64,000 bases of DNA from a bacterium. Its GTDB lineage: Bacteria > Electryoneota > Electryoneia > Electryoneales > Electryoneaceae. Location: assembly GCA_020444265.1 (NCBI GenBank), contig JAHLLH010000001.1, forward strand, positions 310,001 through 374,000. The letters run 5' to 3'. Positions within the stretch are counted from its first letter, which is position 1, and every line of letters starts with the position of its first letter. Under the pieces are notes generated by a model. The model saw nothing but the letters and a program-made list of their open reading frames with translations. It did not search any database and had not been told where the DNA came from. Position numbers and translations under genes: made by a program. Positions 17,468 through 25,896 of this stretch are shown here, piece after piece.

Positions 17468-18490
17468 GTGCCAGGCAGCAATAGCGTTGAACAGTTCAAG
17501 AAAGCAGCCCAGGGTGGCAAGGTCGCCCCGATCTACGTGACCTCAGGCGGGGAGCCTCTCCTGCTGGATGAGGTCATGCGGGCCGTTCGAGATGCTGTGG
17601 ATGAGACGACACGAGATTTTAATTTCGACGTCTTCTACGGGGACGATCTTGATGCTGGCAGCTTCGCGTCCGCTTTGGGTGCCCTCCCTATGATGGCTGA
17701 ACGACGTGCTGTTGTGGTCAAACGAGCGGAATCCATCGGCACTCAACTGGCCAATTACCTGGTCGAGTATGCAAAAAATCCTGTTGAATCGACCTTGTTG
17801 GTGCTTCTCTTTGAAGGAAGTTCCAAAAAGGCATGGATCCAAAAGGTGAGCAAAGAGGCAACTTCTATCAATTGCGAAGCGCCGCGCGGCAAGACATTAC
17901 GCGATTGGATCCTGAAAACTGCATCAAACTTGGGTGTTGAGCTTGAACGGGAAGCCCTTGAGTTGATGACCGAAGGACGGCAACCCCGCTTAATCGATCT
18001 CGAAGGTGAACTTGTCAAAGCTTCCTTGCTGGTTGAAGAAGGAGAAACCATCACCCTGCCCGTGCTGCAACAGGTGTGGGGAATGGAGCCGGATGTGGAT
18101 ATCTGGAGGTTCTACGACCGATCAACTGCAGGACAGCGAGAGTTAGCCTTGCAGGATATACTTCTGCTGCGCGAATCCCTTGAGCATCCCCAGGGAGCTG
18201 GGATGTTTTTGTCTCAGACAGCCAAGCGGTTACGTCTCGCTTGGAAAGAAAAGCGCTATGATGCTTTGCGAGTGCCCTTCGCTGACAGAAAATGGAGTGG
18301 AAGTACCAAGTGGCAGTGGGGCAAGGTTTCCTCGCAGCTGAAGTCGATGCCGCTCACACAAGCGGAGGCAGGGCTGGAGCGGCTACTCGATATTGACCGA
18401 ACACGTAAAACCCAATCTCTTGAAACTGTTGCAGCATTCGAGCGTTTTATTCATCGCATGGCATTGGACCGCAAGGGAGGCAAGGGGTGA
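17468..18490 (+). CDS. holA: DNA polymerase III delta subunit
   Basis: Clamp-loader subunit that opens the beta sliding clamp during replication. The 340-aa protein has the expected N-terminal YVTSGGEPLLLDE segment (a P-loop-less AAA+ fold), the LLVLLFEGSSKKAWIQK region and the all-helical C-terminal collar domain. Identity is mainly by overall pattern and length, since delta is poorly conserved. It starts at GTG with a GAGG box 7 nt upstream. Its stop overlaps the GTG start of the sigma factor gene (GTGA), an unusual coupling of a replication and a transcription gene. Confidence 0.78.
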   Translation: MPGSNSVEQFKKAAQGGKVAPIYVTSGGEPLLLDEVMRAVRDAVDETTRDFNFDVFYGDDLDAGSFASALGALPMMAERRAVVVKRAESIGTQLANYLVEYAKNPVESTLLVLLFEGSSKKAWIQKVSKEATSINCEAPRGKTLRDWILKTASNLGVELEREALELMTEGRQPRLIDLEGELVKASLLVEEGETITLPVLQQVWGMEPDVDIWRFYDRSTAGQRELALQDILLLRESLEHPQGAGMFLSQTAKRLRLAWKEKRYDALRVPFADRKWSGSTKWQWGKVSSQLKSMPLTQAEAGLERLLDIDRTRKTQSLETVAAFERFIHRMALDRKGGKG

Positions 18491-19086
18491 GCCCGCGGCG
18501 CGAACGTTTCAAGGACCAGACCGACGAAGAGTTGATGGCCCTGGTTCAGGAGAACGACACCGAAGCCTTTGAAGAACTGGTCGAACGGTATCAACATCCG
18601 CTCACCACCTTCATCAATCGATTTCTTGGTCCTGGTCCGCACGTTGAGGACGTGCTTCAGGAAGCGTTTATCCGTGTCTGGCGCCATCGTCAGCACTACA
18701 AAACGGTCGCCAAGTTTTCGACTTGGGTCTACACCATCGCGGGTAATCTGGCGAAAACTGAAATCCGTCGTCAAAAAATCCGTCGAACGACACCCATTCG
18801 AACTGGCGGTGAATCCCGTGAGGATGAGGCGGTGGATGTTGTGGATGAGGATGCCGCACCCGATGAGGATGCTCTTCGCAGTGAAATCCGGACTCGGGTT
18901 GCCAAAGAGATTCAGCGGCTACCTTCCGTCTACCGCGCTGCTGTAGTATTGAGAGACATCCAGGACAAGAGCTACGAAGAAATCTCGGATATTCTGAACG
19001 TTCCTGTAGGTACAGTTAAATCAAGAGTTAACCGCGGACGCGCACGATTACAGAAACGATTGCGAGACCTGTACGAGCCCGAATAG
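18487..19086 (+). CDS. ECF-type RNA polymerase sigma factor
   Basis: A 199-aa sigma70-family factor with regions 2 and 4 only. Region 2 is seen in YQHPLTTFINRFLGPGPHVE with DVLQEAFIRVWRH, and region 4 in RLPSVYRAAVVLRDI with SYEEISDILNVPVGTVKSRV, a helix-turn-helix that binds the -35 element. An acidic linker (DEAVDVVDEDAAPDED) separates them. It probably directs a stress or envelope regulon. The gene 151 nt downstream encodes a single-TM protein that is a candidate anti-sigma factor. Start at GTG, overlapping the holA stop. Confidence 0.85.
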   Translation: MSPRRERFKDQTDEELMALVQENDTEAFEELVERYQHPLTTFINRFLGPGPHVEDVLQEAFIRVWRHRQHYKTVAKFSTWVYTIAGNLAKTEIRRQKIRRTTPIRTGGESREDEAVDVVDEDAAPDEDALRSEIRTRVAKEIQRLPSVYRAAVVLRDIQDKSYEEISDILNVPVGTVKSRVNRGRARLQKRLRDLYEPE

Positions 19087-19237
19087 GAGAACAATTGGAA
19101 CCCTGTTGGGGGACGATGCGTACACGGTAACGACAGTCGAAAGATCGGCATTCTGGTTCGGGGCCTTCTACGCCGATATCGGCATTATGGATCGTCGGGG
19201 GAGGACGAACGAAAGGCAGGGATAGGGAAGATTTGCG

Positions 19238-19777
19238 ATGAGTGGTTTCATGAAGCAACACGAGTTTGAACGCCTTTGGCGTGAGCGGGATGAGCTTGAT
19301 TCCGCGGCACGCGCCCGACTGGATGAGGAAGTCCGTCGAAATCGCCATACCCGCTCGTTCAGCGAAGGTGGCGACAAAATTCGCGACATCCTGCTGACCA
19401 TGAATGACGAGCAGGCATCAGAGAATTTCGCGTACAGGATGGGTGTGTATGCGAAAAACCACCTCGAATCGGAAGCGACCGTTGCAGGCCGTCCCTGGTT
19501 CCGTGTCTCGGCAGTGACTGCCGGCTTAGCCAGTGGCGCACTTTTGATGATGCTCATGCTGGGTGGGTCCGAGTCACTCACCTTGCCTTCCTTCCAAGGC
19601 TCAGGTGCGGAGATGGCACAGCCCACAGAGTCTGTCCCGAGTGCACTTCCGATGACAGAGAGCGAAGACCTTGCGTCGATCGCAGATAGCTCTGCAAATG
19701 CAGCCGATTCTGCGAGCGCACGTACCGCACGCTCCCTGCCTGACTTCGATTTACAGCGGGTCAGCACAGCCGAGTAG
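19238..19777 (+). CDS. Putative single-TM anti-sigma factor
   Basis: A 179-aa protein with a charged N-terminal cytoplasmic part (about 1-85), one TM helix (about 88-105) and a Ser/Ala/Asp-rich periplasmic tail. It lies directly after the ECF sigma gene, which is the usual place for its anti-sigma factor, and the topology fits. The zinc-binding HxxxCxxC motif of ZAS-type anti-sigma factors is absent, so the assignment is by context. An AGGGAAG box 7 nt upstream supports the ATG at 19238. Confidence 0.5.
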   Translation: MSGFMKQHEFERLWRERDELDSAARARLDEEVRRNRHTRSFSEGGDKIRDILLTMNDEQASENFAYRMGVYAKNHLESEATVAGRPWFRVSAVTAGLASGALLMMLMLGGSESLTLPSFQGSGAEMAQPTESVPSALPMTESEDLASIADSSANAADSASARTARSLPDFDLQRVSTAE

Positions 19778-19793
19778 ATGTACCCAGGCAGGA

Positions 19794-19821
19794 GCGAGAG
19801 GGAGCACAGGAGCCCTCTCGC
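19794..19821 (+). other. 9-bp hairpin after the anti-sigma gene
   Basis: Arms GCGAGAGGG and CCCTCTCGC with a 10-nt loop, 17 nt past the stop codon. No T-run follows, so alone it is not a typical intrinsic terminator; it may protect the 3' end or work together with the hairpin at 19846. Confidence 0.4.
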
Positions 19822-19836
19822 AACAGAGAACGTGAA

Positions 19837-19866
19837 TTGCTTACCGTTGCGTTGCAGCCCTATCTT
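19837..19866 (+). promoter_or_regulatory. Candidate promoter for the 65-aa gene and deoB
   Basis: TTGCTT, 18-nt spacer, TATCTT. It overlaps the terminator-like stem at 19846-19884, so the same bases could serve both roles. Support is moderate. Confidence 0.3.
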
Positions 19867-19892
19867 CACAGGCTGTAGCGCAACTTTGTCTC
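19846..19892 (+). terminator. 14-bp terminator or attenuator stem before the 65-aa gene
   Basis: Positions 19846-19859 pair with 19871-19884 over 14 consecutive positions including two G-U pairs, with an 11-nt loop, and TTTGTCTC follows. This looks like an intrinsic terminator for the sigma/anti-sigma unit. It ends only about 25 nt before the next ATG, so if the downstream genes are transcribed from upstream it would act as an attenuator. Confidence 0.55.
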
Positions 19893-19910
19893 GATCTTCA
19901 GGAGTTTATT

Positions 19911-20108
19911 ATGGCTAAGGGTAAAACCTTTGGCGCCAAGTTGGCGAAGGGTAAGGGTGTCAACAAGCGTGTGAACGCCGCCGGTGAAGAGATTACCGCT
20001 GTCAAGGTTCTCCAGCCGACCGAAGTCCCTGGCAAGCCCGGTGTCTTCCGTTACCGCGAGGTGATGGTTGATGTCGTTCCTTCGAACGAGAAGGAAATCT
20101 TTGGCTAA
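19911..20108 (+). CDS. Small basic protein of unknown function
   Basis: A 65-aa protein with a Lys/Gly-rich N-terminus (MAKGKTFGAKLAKGKG) and a short mixed C-terminal half (GVFRYREVMVDVVPSN). I do not recognise it. An AGGAG box 6 nt before the ATG is one of the best in the window, arguing for real and strong expression. The 3' end overlaps the inferred TTG start of deoB by 8 nt. The basic N-terminus could bind nucleic acid or a ribosome, but this is speculation. Confidence 0.65.
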   Translation: MAKGKTFGAKLAKGKGVNKRVNAAGEEITAVKVLQPTEVPGKPGVFRYREVMVDVVPSNEKEIFG

Positions 20109-21279
20109 GGGATCTCACAGGGCATTTCTTGTGGTGATGGATGGCGTCGGGGTCGGTAATGCTCCCGACGCTTCCCTTTACGGGGACGAGGGGAGTGATA
20201 CCCTTGGCAATCTCGCCACCCACTTCGGTGGATTGAATCTGCCAACGTTCCAGGCGCTCGGATTGGGCAACCTGAGTGACATCCAGGGAGTTGACCCAGT
20301 TGACTCACCAAGGGCGTCGTATGGCCGTCTCGAGGAACAGAGCGCTGGGAAGGATTCAGTTACCGGTCATTGGGAGTTGTGTGGTATCATCACCTCCACA
20401 CCTTTTCCTGTCTTCCCCGAAGCGTTCCCCGATGAGATCGTCCAGTTGGTGAAGGAAGTAAGTGGACGCGATGTGATCGGTAACGAGGTCGCGTCAGGTA
20501 CCGAAATCATGGTTCGCCTTGGCGGTGATCATGTGCGTTCTGGTGCACTGATTCTCTACACTTCCGCCGACAGTGTCCTCCAGATCCTTGCCCATGAGGA
20601 AGTAGTCCCTCTCGAAGAGCAATATCGCATCTGCGAGACCATTCATCAGCACCTTGAACTTCCCTACCGCGTGGGCAGAGTGATCGCTCGTCCCTTCGTC
20701 GGACAAGAAGGGTCGTTTGTACGGACAGCAAATCGTGTCGATTATGCTGTCACCCCGCCTGTCGATACCGTCCTCGACAAGATTCGTAAAGCGGGTTTGC
20801 CCGTTTCCGGGATCGGCAAGGTGGACACCCTTTTCGCTGGACGTGGTTTCAGCAGTGCTGAACACACCTTCGACAACGCCGATGGCTTTGATCGCACCCT
20901 TCATCATCTGAAGAGTCAGGAGAGTGGGATGGTTTTTACCAATCTGCTTGACTTTGACACACAATGGGGTCATCGAAACGATGTGGATGGCTTCAAGGGT
21001 GGACTGGAAGAGCTGGACCGCCGTCTGCCGGAATGGATCGACCAACTCCGTCCGGATGACCTGATTGTGATCACCGCAGATCACGGCAACGATCCAACCA
21101 CTCCCAGCACAGACCACTCCCGTGAACATGTCCCCGTTCTTGCATGGCTTGGCAAAGGTGGGAATGGTAAAGCCCTCGGGCTGCGCCACGGGTTTGTGGA
21201 TGTCGCAGCGACCATCTCTGAACACCTGGGTGTCCCCTGGGACGGCCCTGGTAAGTCGTTCCTCACCAACCTTCGTTAA
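20101..21279 (+). CDS. deoB: Phosphopentomutase
   Basis: Interconverts (deoxy)ribose-1-phosphate and (deoxy)ribose-5-phosphate, linking nucleoside phosphorolysis to the pentose pool. Alkaline-phosphatase-superfamily motifs are visible: VVMDGVGVGNAPDA with the first metal Asp, DTLGNLA carrying the phospho-acceptor Thr, and ADHGNDPTTPSTDHSREHVP with metal Asp/His ligands. With a TTG start at 20101 (AAGGA box 5 nt upstream) the protein is 392 aa and begins just before the conserved strand; ATG codons at 20068 and 20071 would add 11 residues with deeper overlap into the 65-aa gene. Works with DeoA and possibly a purine nucleoside phosphorylase not seen here. Confidence 0.88.
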   Translation: MAKGSHRAFLVVMDGVGVGNAPDASLYGDEGSDTLGNLATHFGGLNLPTFQALGLGNLSDIQGVDPVDSPRASYGRLEEQSAGKDSVTGHWELCGIITSTPFPVFPEAFPDEIVQLVKEVSGRDVIGNEVASGTEIMVRLGGDHVRSGALILYTSADSVLQILAHEEVVPLEEQYRICETIHQHLELPYRVGRVIARPFVGQEGSFVRTANRVDYAVTPPVDTVLDKIRKAGLPVSGIGKVDTLFAGRGFSSAEHTFDNADGFDRTLHHLKSQESGMVFTNLLDFDTQWGHRNDVDGFKGGLEELDRRLPEWIDQLRPDDLIVITADHGNDPTTPSTDHSREHVPVLAWLGKGGNGKALGLRHGFVDVAATISEHLGVPWDGPGKSFLTNLR

Positions 21280-21291
21280 TCAGGACTAGCC

Positions 21292-21882
21292 ATGCCTGCA
21301 CCCCTTCTGATCAGCACACGGAACCGTGATAAATACCGTGAACTCTCCCTCATGCTTGGAAGCAAGGTGGATCTTCGTCAACCGCATGTGGATGACCCCG
21401 ATGTGGAAGAGACGGGGGAAACACTCTGGGATAATGCCCTTCTGAAAGCAAAGGACGGCTTCGAGCGTCACGGTATCCCGACGATTGCCGATGATACAGG
21501 TCTTGAAGTAGATGCCCTCAATGGGCGACCTGGTGTCTATTCCTCTCGGTATGCAGGCGAAGACGCGAGCTATGAGGATAACGTCAATTTGTTGTTGGAA
21601 GAGCTGGACGGTGTCCCATTGGAAAGGCGTACAGCTCGATTTCGTTCGGTGATTGCCTACATCGACGGCGAACGCACTGAACGTTTCGATGGTGTTCTCG
21701 AAGGGGTGATTATTGCAGAGAAGAAGGGCGAAAACGGTTTCGGCTACGATCCGGTCTTTCTTCCTGAAAAGGGTTCCCTGACCCTCGCGGAGATGGGAGC
21801 GGAGGAAAAGAACGAAATCAGCCATCGGGGCCGTGCTCTTCGTAGCTTTGTCGATTGGTGGAACTCATTGAGCGCTGAATAA
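21292..21882 (+). CDS. rdgB: Non-canonical purine NTP pyrophosphatase (ITPase)
   Basis: Hydrolyses dITP, XTP and ITP to monophosphates and so keeps deaminated purines out of DNA and RNA. The 196-aa protein has the Ham1/RdgB signatures STRNRDKYREL at the N-terminus, the metal-site ADDTGLEVDALNGRPGVYS, GFGYDPVF and the late EKNEISHRGRAL. It follows deoB by 12 nt. The pairing with nucleotide genes fits purine quality control; adenosine deaminase activity creates inosine that this enzyme helps guard against. Confidence 0.92.
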   Translation: MPAPLLISTRNRDKYRELSLMLGSKVDLRQPHVDDPDVEETGETLWDNALLKAKDGFERHGIPTIADDTGLEVDALNGRPGVYSSRYAGEDASYEDNVNLLLEELDGVPLERRTARFRSVIAYIDGERTERFDGVLEGVIIAEKKGENGFGYDPVFLPEKGSLTLAEMGAEEKNEISHRGRALRSFVDWWNSLSAE

Positions 21883-21907
21883 TTCGTTTGTTGGGGGTGG
21901 TACAAAG

Positions 21908-23074
21908 ATGAGTGACAAGCCGTTGATTTACTTGGATCATAGTGCAACAACTCCGGTTGATGCAGATGTCGCCGACGTTGTCAAGCAGACAATGCTCGAC
22001 GCCTGGGGGAACCCCTCAAGCCGTTATGGCAAGGGCAATGAAGCCCAACTCGTCTTGCAGACAGCTCGTGAACTGGTGGCATCCCAACTGAACTGCCCCC
22101 CAGAGGATCTCTTCTTCACGTCAGGTGGTACCGAAGCGGATAACCTCGCCCTCTTCGGGGCGATGCAGACCGCTCGTAAAAAGGCTACTGGCAATCACCT
22201 GATTGTCTCTTCGATCGAACACAGCGCGATCCTCCGTGCTGCAGAAGCCCTGAAGGATGAGGGGTATCGTGTTGATGTTCTGCCCGTTTCCAGTGATGGC
22301 CTCGTCAGCCCGGATACCCTTGCAGGTATGATTGACAATGAGACTGTGCTGGTCAGCGTCATGGCAGTAAACAACGAAGTTGGTACCATCCAGCCGATTG
22401 CTGAGTTGGCGAAAATTTGCCATGAGCACGGTGTGCTCTTCCACACCGATGCCGTCCAGGCGTATGGCAAGGTGAAAGTCGATGTTGAGGCGATGGGCCT
22501 CGACCTCGTATCTGTCTCCAGTCACAAGATTTACGGTCCAAAAGGTGTGGGTGCGTTGTACGTCCGGGATGGTCTGGACATCGAACCGCGAACTCGTGGT
22601 GGTGGCCAGGAAAAGGGGATACGTACCGGCACCGAAAATATGCCGGGCATTGCCGGGTTTGGTAAAGCAGCGGAATTGTGCGCGAGGCATTTCGACGAAG
22701 ATGCGGAACGGATTGGCGCGTTGCGTGACGAGATGTTCGAGCTGATCAAGCAGGGCGTGGAAGGGAAGGTCCGTTTGAATGGGCATCCCGAAAAGCGGCT
22801 CTACGCCAACCTCAACCTCTGTTTCGAAGGGGTGGAAGCGGAATCACTGCTCCAGGCACTCGATTTGGATGGGATCGCTGTCTCGACAGGGTCGGCATGC
22901 AGTTCGGGTAGCACCAAGCCTTCGCATGTCCTGCTCGCGCTGGGACTTAGCGAACTGGAAGCACACTCCTCTCTACGGCTGACTCTCGGGAGAACGAATG
23001 ATCGTGACAGCATCTCCCGCGCAGCGGAACGGATTGCGTACCATGTCAATCGCTTGAGGGCGATGGCATTTTAG
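21908..23074 (+). CDS. Cysteine desulfurase, NifS/IscS family
   Basis: PLP enzyme that converts cysteine to alanine and a protein-bound persulfide. The 388-aa sequence begins with YLDHSATTPVD, has the PLP Lys at about residue 207 in SSHKIYGPKGVG, the RTGTEN motif, and the catalytic Cys at about 331 in STGSACSSGS on the mobile loop, which places it with group I (IscS/NifS-like) enzymes. The adjacent mnmA gene is a persulfide user, so sulfur supply for tRNA thiolation is the most direct role. With selC in the window, selenium transfer is also possible. Confidence 0.88.
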   Translation: MSDKPLIYLDHSATTPVDADVADVVKQTMLDAWGNPSSRYGKGNEAQLVLQTARELVASQLNCPPEDLFFTSGGTEADNLALFGAMQTARKKATGNHLIVSSIEHSAILRAAEALKDEGYRVDVLPVSSDGLVSPDTLAGMIDNETVLVSVMAVNNEVGTIQPIAELAKICHEHGVLFHTDAVQAYGKVKVDVEAMGLDLVSVSSHKIYGPKGVGALYVRDGLDIEPRTRGGGQEKGIRTGTENMPGIAGFGKAAELCARHFDEDAERIGALRDEMFELIKQGVEGKVRLNGHPEKRLYANLNLCFEGVEAESLLQALDLDGIAVSTGSACSSGSTKPSHVLLALGLSELEAHSSLRLTLGRTNDRDSISRAAERIAYHVNRLRAMAF

Positions 23075-23096
23075 TGGTTTGACAGACGCGAGTTCG

Positions 23097-24251
23097 ATGA
23101 ACGATAAAAAGAGACGTGTCGGTATCCTGATGAGCGGCGGGGTGGACAGCTCCGTCGCTGCTCTGCTCTTGAAAGATGCTGGGTATGAGACTGTCGGGGT
23201 AACCCTCCAGCTGTGGGATTACGAGACCGCTGCGAGTCGCCCTCGCGGGGAGCGTGGTTGCTGTGATATTTCGCACCAGCTTGATGCGCGCTATGTCTGT
23301 TCACAGATCGGGATTGATCATATTACACTTGACTTACGGGACCGTTTTACGGAACGCGTGGTTAAACCCTACGAAAAGGCTTATCTAAAGGGTATTACTC
23401 CCAATCCCTGCGTTGCCTGCAACAGCCATCTGAAGTGGGGCGCGGTTCTCGAGAAAACAGCGGCACTTGAGTTTGATTACATCGCCACGGGGCACTATGC
23501 TCGGATCGAGCATGGGGATGGCCTTCCGCTGCTGCGGAAAGGGTTGGATCTGACCAAGGATCAGAGCTATGCACTCTGGCAAGTCCCGCGTATCGCCCTT
23601 GCCAAGACCTTGCTCCCGCTTGGTGAATGGACTAAAAAGGATATCCGGGCGAAAGCAGCCGAGATGAATCTTCGGACCGCTCAAAAGGCGGAAAGCCAGG
23701 AAGTCTGCTTCATTCCTGAACATTACAGCGACTACATCCGAGAAAATTATCCGGATGAGACCTCAAAGATCGGCCACGGCGACATTATCAATCAGCAGGG
23801 CAAGGTTGTGGGCAGCCACAATGGTTTCTTTGGTTTCACCATAGGTCAGCGTCGCGGATTGAACATCTCCGATGGCCAGGGGCCATATTATGTGACTGGG
23901 ATTGATGCAACGTCTAATCGGGTAATCGTCGGGGATCGCCCTGCTTTAAAGCGTACGGGCCTGGTCGCGGCGGATGTCAACTGGACCTCATTCGATCCTC
24001 CGACTGCGCCGGAACGATGCACGATAAAGATTCGATACAACGACCGTGGTGTCCCCGCCTGGGTTATACCTGGTGAAAATGGACGAGTCGAGATTCGGTT
24101 CGAGACACCGCAAATCTCAGTGACTCCGGGACAGTCTGCTGTGTGGTACAAGGATGATGCTGTGTGGGGCGGCGGGTTAATCCGAATGGCTTTGAAAGAT
24201 GATTGGCAGCCACCTGTTGAGGTTGTTCATCCGAAGGGAGTAAAGGCGTGA
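23097..24251 (+). CDS. mnmA: tRNA 2-thiouridylase
   Basis: Adenylates and thiolates U34 of tRNA(Lys/Glu/Gln), forming 2-thiouridine. The PP-loop SGGVDSSVAALLL lies near the start. The catalytic cysteines are visible in TPNPCVACNSHLKW (about residue 95-105) and QEVCFIPEHYSDYI (about 205). The GHYARIE and QRRGLNISDG segments are family hallmarks. The ATG at 23097 gives MNDKKRRVGILMSGG; a TTG six codons earlier is possible, but neither has a strong ribosome site. The TGA is shared with the GTG start of panB (GTGA). Confidence 0.9.
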   Translation: MNDKKRRVGILMSGGVDSSVAALLLKDAGYETVGVTLQLWDYETAASRPRGERGCCDISHQLDARYVCSQIGIDHITLDLRDRFTERVVKPYEKAYLKGITPNPCVACNSHLKWGAVLEKTAALEFDYIATGHYARIEHGDGLPLLRKGLDLTKDQSYALWQVPRIALAKTLLPLGEWTKKDIRAKAAEMNLRTAQKAESQEVCFIPEHYSDYIRENYPDETSKIGHGDIINQQGKVVGSHNGFFGFTIGQRRGLNISDGQGPYYVTGIDATSNRVIVGDRPALKRTGLVAADVNWTSFDPPTAPERCTIKIRYNDRGVPAWVIPGENGRVEIRFETPQISVTPGQSAVWYKDDAVWGGGLIRMALKDDWQPPVEVVHPKGVKA

Positions 24252-25054
24252 AAATCAAGGGTAAAGTAACTGTACCCGCGCTCCAGGCGATGAAGGCAGA
24301 GGGTAAAAAAATCGCCGCCTTGACCGCATATGATGCGACATTCGCCGCCCTGGAAGATGCGGCTGGCGTGGACATCATCCTCGTTGGCGACAGCGCTGGA
24401 ATGGTGATGCAGGGATCGCACGATACGATCGAGATCACCCTCGATGACATCCTTGTGTATACTCGTAATGTCAGGCGTGGGATGAAACGTGCCTTGCTCG
24501 CTGCAGACCTGCCTTTCGGAATTGCCCACGAGTCAACCGATGCAACGATACGCGGCTGCGTGCGTCTGATGAAAGAGGGTGGTGCGGAGGCGGTGAAAGT
24601 TGAGGGCGCGGGCCCTGTCCTGGAGCCGATTTCGCGCATGACCCGTATGGGGATTCCGGTGATGGGTCATCTTGGGCTTACACCTCAGTCTGTCCATAGC
24701 TTCGGTGGGTACGGGATGCGTGGAGGTGATGAGGCGGAAGCGGAGCGGATTCGACGAGATGCCGTCGAGCTACAAGAAGCTGGTGTCTTCGCCATCGTTC
24801 TTGAAAAAATCCCACAAGAACTCGCTGCAGAAGTGACAAAAAGCCTGCATATCCCGACCATCGGGATTGGTTCCGGTCCGGATTGCGATGGCCAGATTCT
24901 TGTCAGTTACGATATGCTTGGCCTTGGCCCGAAATTCCGCTTTGTTCGCCGCTACCTTGAGGGCGCAGAGCTGGTAACAGGTGCCGTACAGCAGTATGTC
25001 AATGATATTCGCGGCGGCATCTTTCCAGACGAGTCGGAGAGCTACAACGCATGA
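24248..25054 (+). CDS. panB: 3-methyl-2-oxobutanoate hydroxymethyltransferase
   Basis: First committed step of pantothenate synthesis: transfers a hydroxymethyl group from 5,10-methylene-THF to alpha-ketoisovalerate to give ketopantoate. The 268 aa are full length. Motifs include ALTAYDATFAALEDAAGVD, the metal site LVGDSAGMVMQG, VKVEGA, GHLGLTPQSVH and the catalytic Glu in VLEKIP. Start is GTG overlapping the mnmA stop; the stop overlaps the panC ATG (ATGA). panB-panC thus form a translationally coupled pair; panD and panE are not in the window. Confidence 0.94.
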   Translation: MKIKGKVTVPALQAMKAEGKKIAALTAYDATFAALEDAAGVDIILVGDSAGMVMQGSHDTIEITLDDILVYTRNVRRGMKRALLAADLPFGIAHESTDATIRGCVRLMKEGGAEAVKVEGAGPVLEPISRMTRMGIPVMGHLGLTPQSVHSFGGYGMRGGDEAEAERIRRDAVELQEAGVFAIVLEKIPQELAAEVTKSLHIPTIGIGSGPDCDGQILVSYDMLGLGPKFRFVRRYLEGAELVTGAVQQYVNDIRGGIFPDESESYNA

Positions 25055-25896
25055 TTCGCTTGCAGACAGCGACCGAGATGCGAGAGTGGTCACAGCTGCA
25101 GCACGCATCCGGGAAACGGATCGGCTTTGTACCCACGATGGGCTTTTTACACGAGGGGCATCTCACTCTGGTGGATATAGCAGCTGAACAGAGTGACCTG
25201 GTTGTCGTAAGCATTTTTGTCAACCCTACCCAGTTCGGTCCCAACGAAGATTTTGACAAGTACCCTCGCGACATGGAGGGCGATCTCGCAAAGCTTGAGG
25301 CTCGCGGGGTTGTTGCGGTCTACCTGCCTGAGATTTCGTCGATGTATCCAGACGGGTATGCCACCTACGTAGCGGTCGAACGACTTGGTGACCACCTCTG
25401 TGGTGCAAGCCGTCCCAACCATTTCCGCGGTGTAACCACAGTGGTGACCAAACTCTTCCATGCGGTCCACCCAGATGTCGCTGTCTTCGGCCAGAAGGAT
25501 GCCCAGCAGGCAGCGATCATCAAACGGATGACCATCGATCTTGATTTCGGAACGGAGATCATCCTGGGACCGATCCTGCGTGAGAAAGACGGCTTGGCCA
25601 TGAGCAGCCGGAATGTGCGATTGAGTGACGTGCACCGTGCGCAGGCGCCCGCCCTCCAGAGGGGACTGAAAAGTGCATGGAAGCTATATAATGCAGGGGT
25701 ACGTTCCGCTACAGACTTGAAACGTGAAGTGGAAACAACCCTTAAGCAGGATGCACCGGACGGCCGTGTGGACTACATCGAGATCGTGGATCTCGATCAG
25801 CTTCAGCCTGTTGCGACCATTGACGTTCCGGCACTTCTTGCAATTGCAGTTTTCTTTGGTGATGTCAGGTTGATTGATAACGTGGAGCTTGTTTGA
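25051..25896 (+). CDS. panC: Pantothenate synthetase
   Basis: Condenses pantoate and beta-alanine with ATP, via pantoyl-adenylate. The 281-aa protein has the nucleotidyl-transferase motif VPTMGFLHEGHLTL (HxGH), SIFVNPTQFGPNEDF, the FGQKDAQQ segment and the KMSKS-like region MSSRN after KDGLA. It is coupled on both sides: ATGA with panB and TGATG with the uridylyltransferase gene. Confidence 0.94.
   Translation: MIRLQTATEMREWSQLQHASGKRIGFVPTMGFLHEGHLTLVDIAAEQSDLVVVSIFVNPTQFGPNEDFDKYPRDMEGDLAKLEARGVVAVYLPEISSMYPDGYATYVAVERLGDHLCGASRPNHFRGVTTVVTKLFHAVHPDVAVFGQKDAQQAAIIKRMTIDLDFGTEIILGPILREKDGLAMSSRNVRLSDVHRAQAPALQRGLKSAWKLYNAGVRSATDLKREVETTLKQDAPDGRVDYIEIVDLDQLQPVATIDVPALLAIAVFFGDVRLIDNVELV

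Noticed and set aside
20494-21225. 243-codon antisense frame opposite deoB
   Set aside because: deoB motifs on the plus strand account for the sequence; the antisense frame is a composition artefact.
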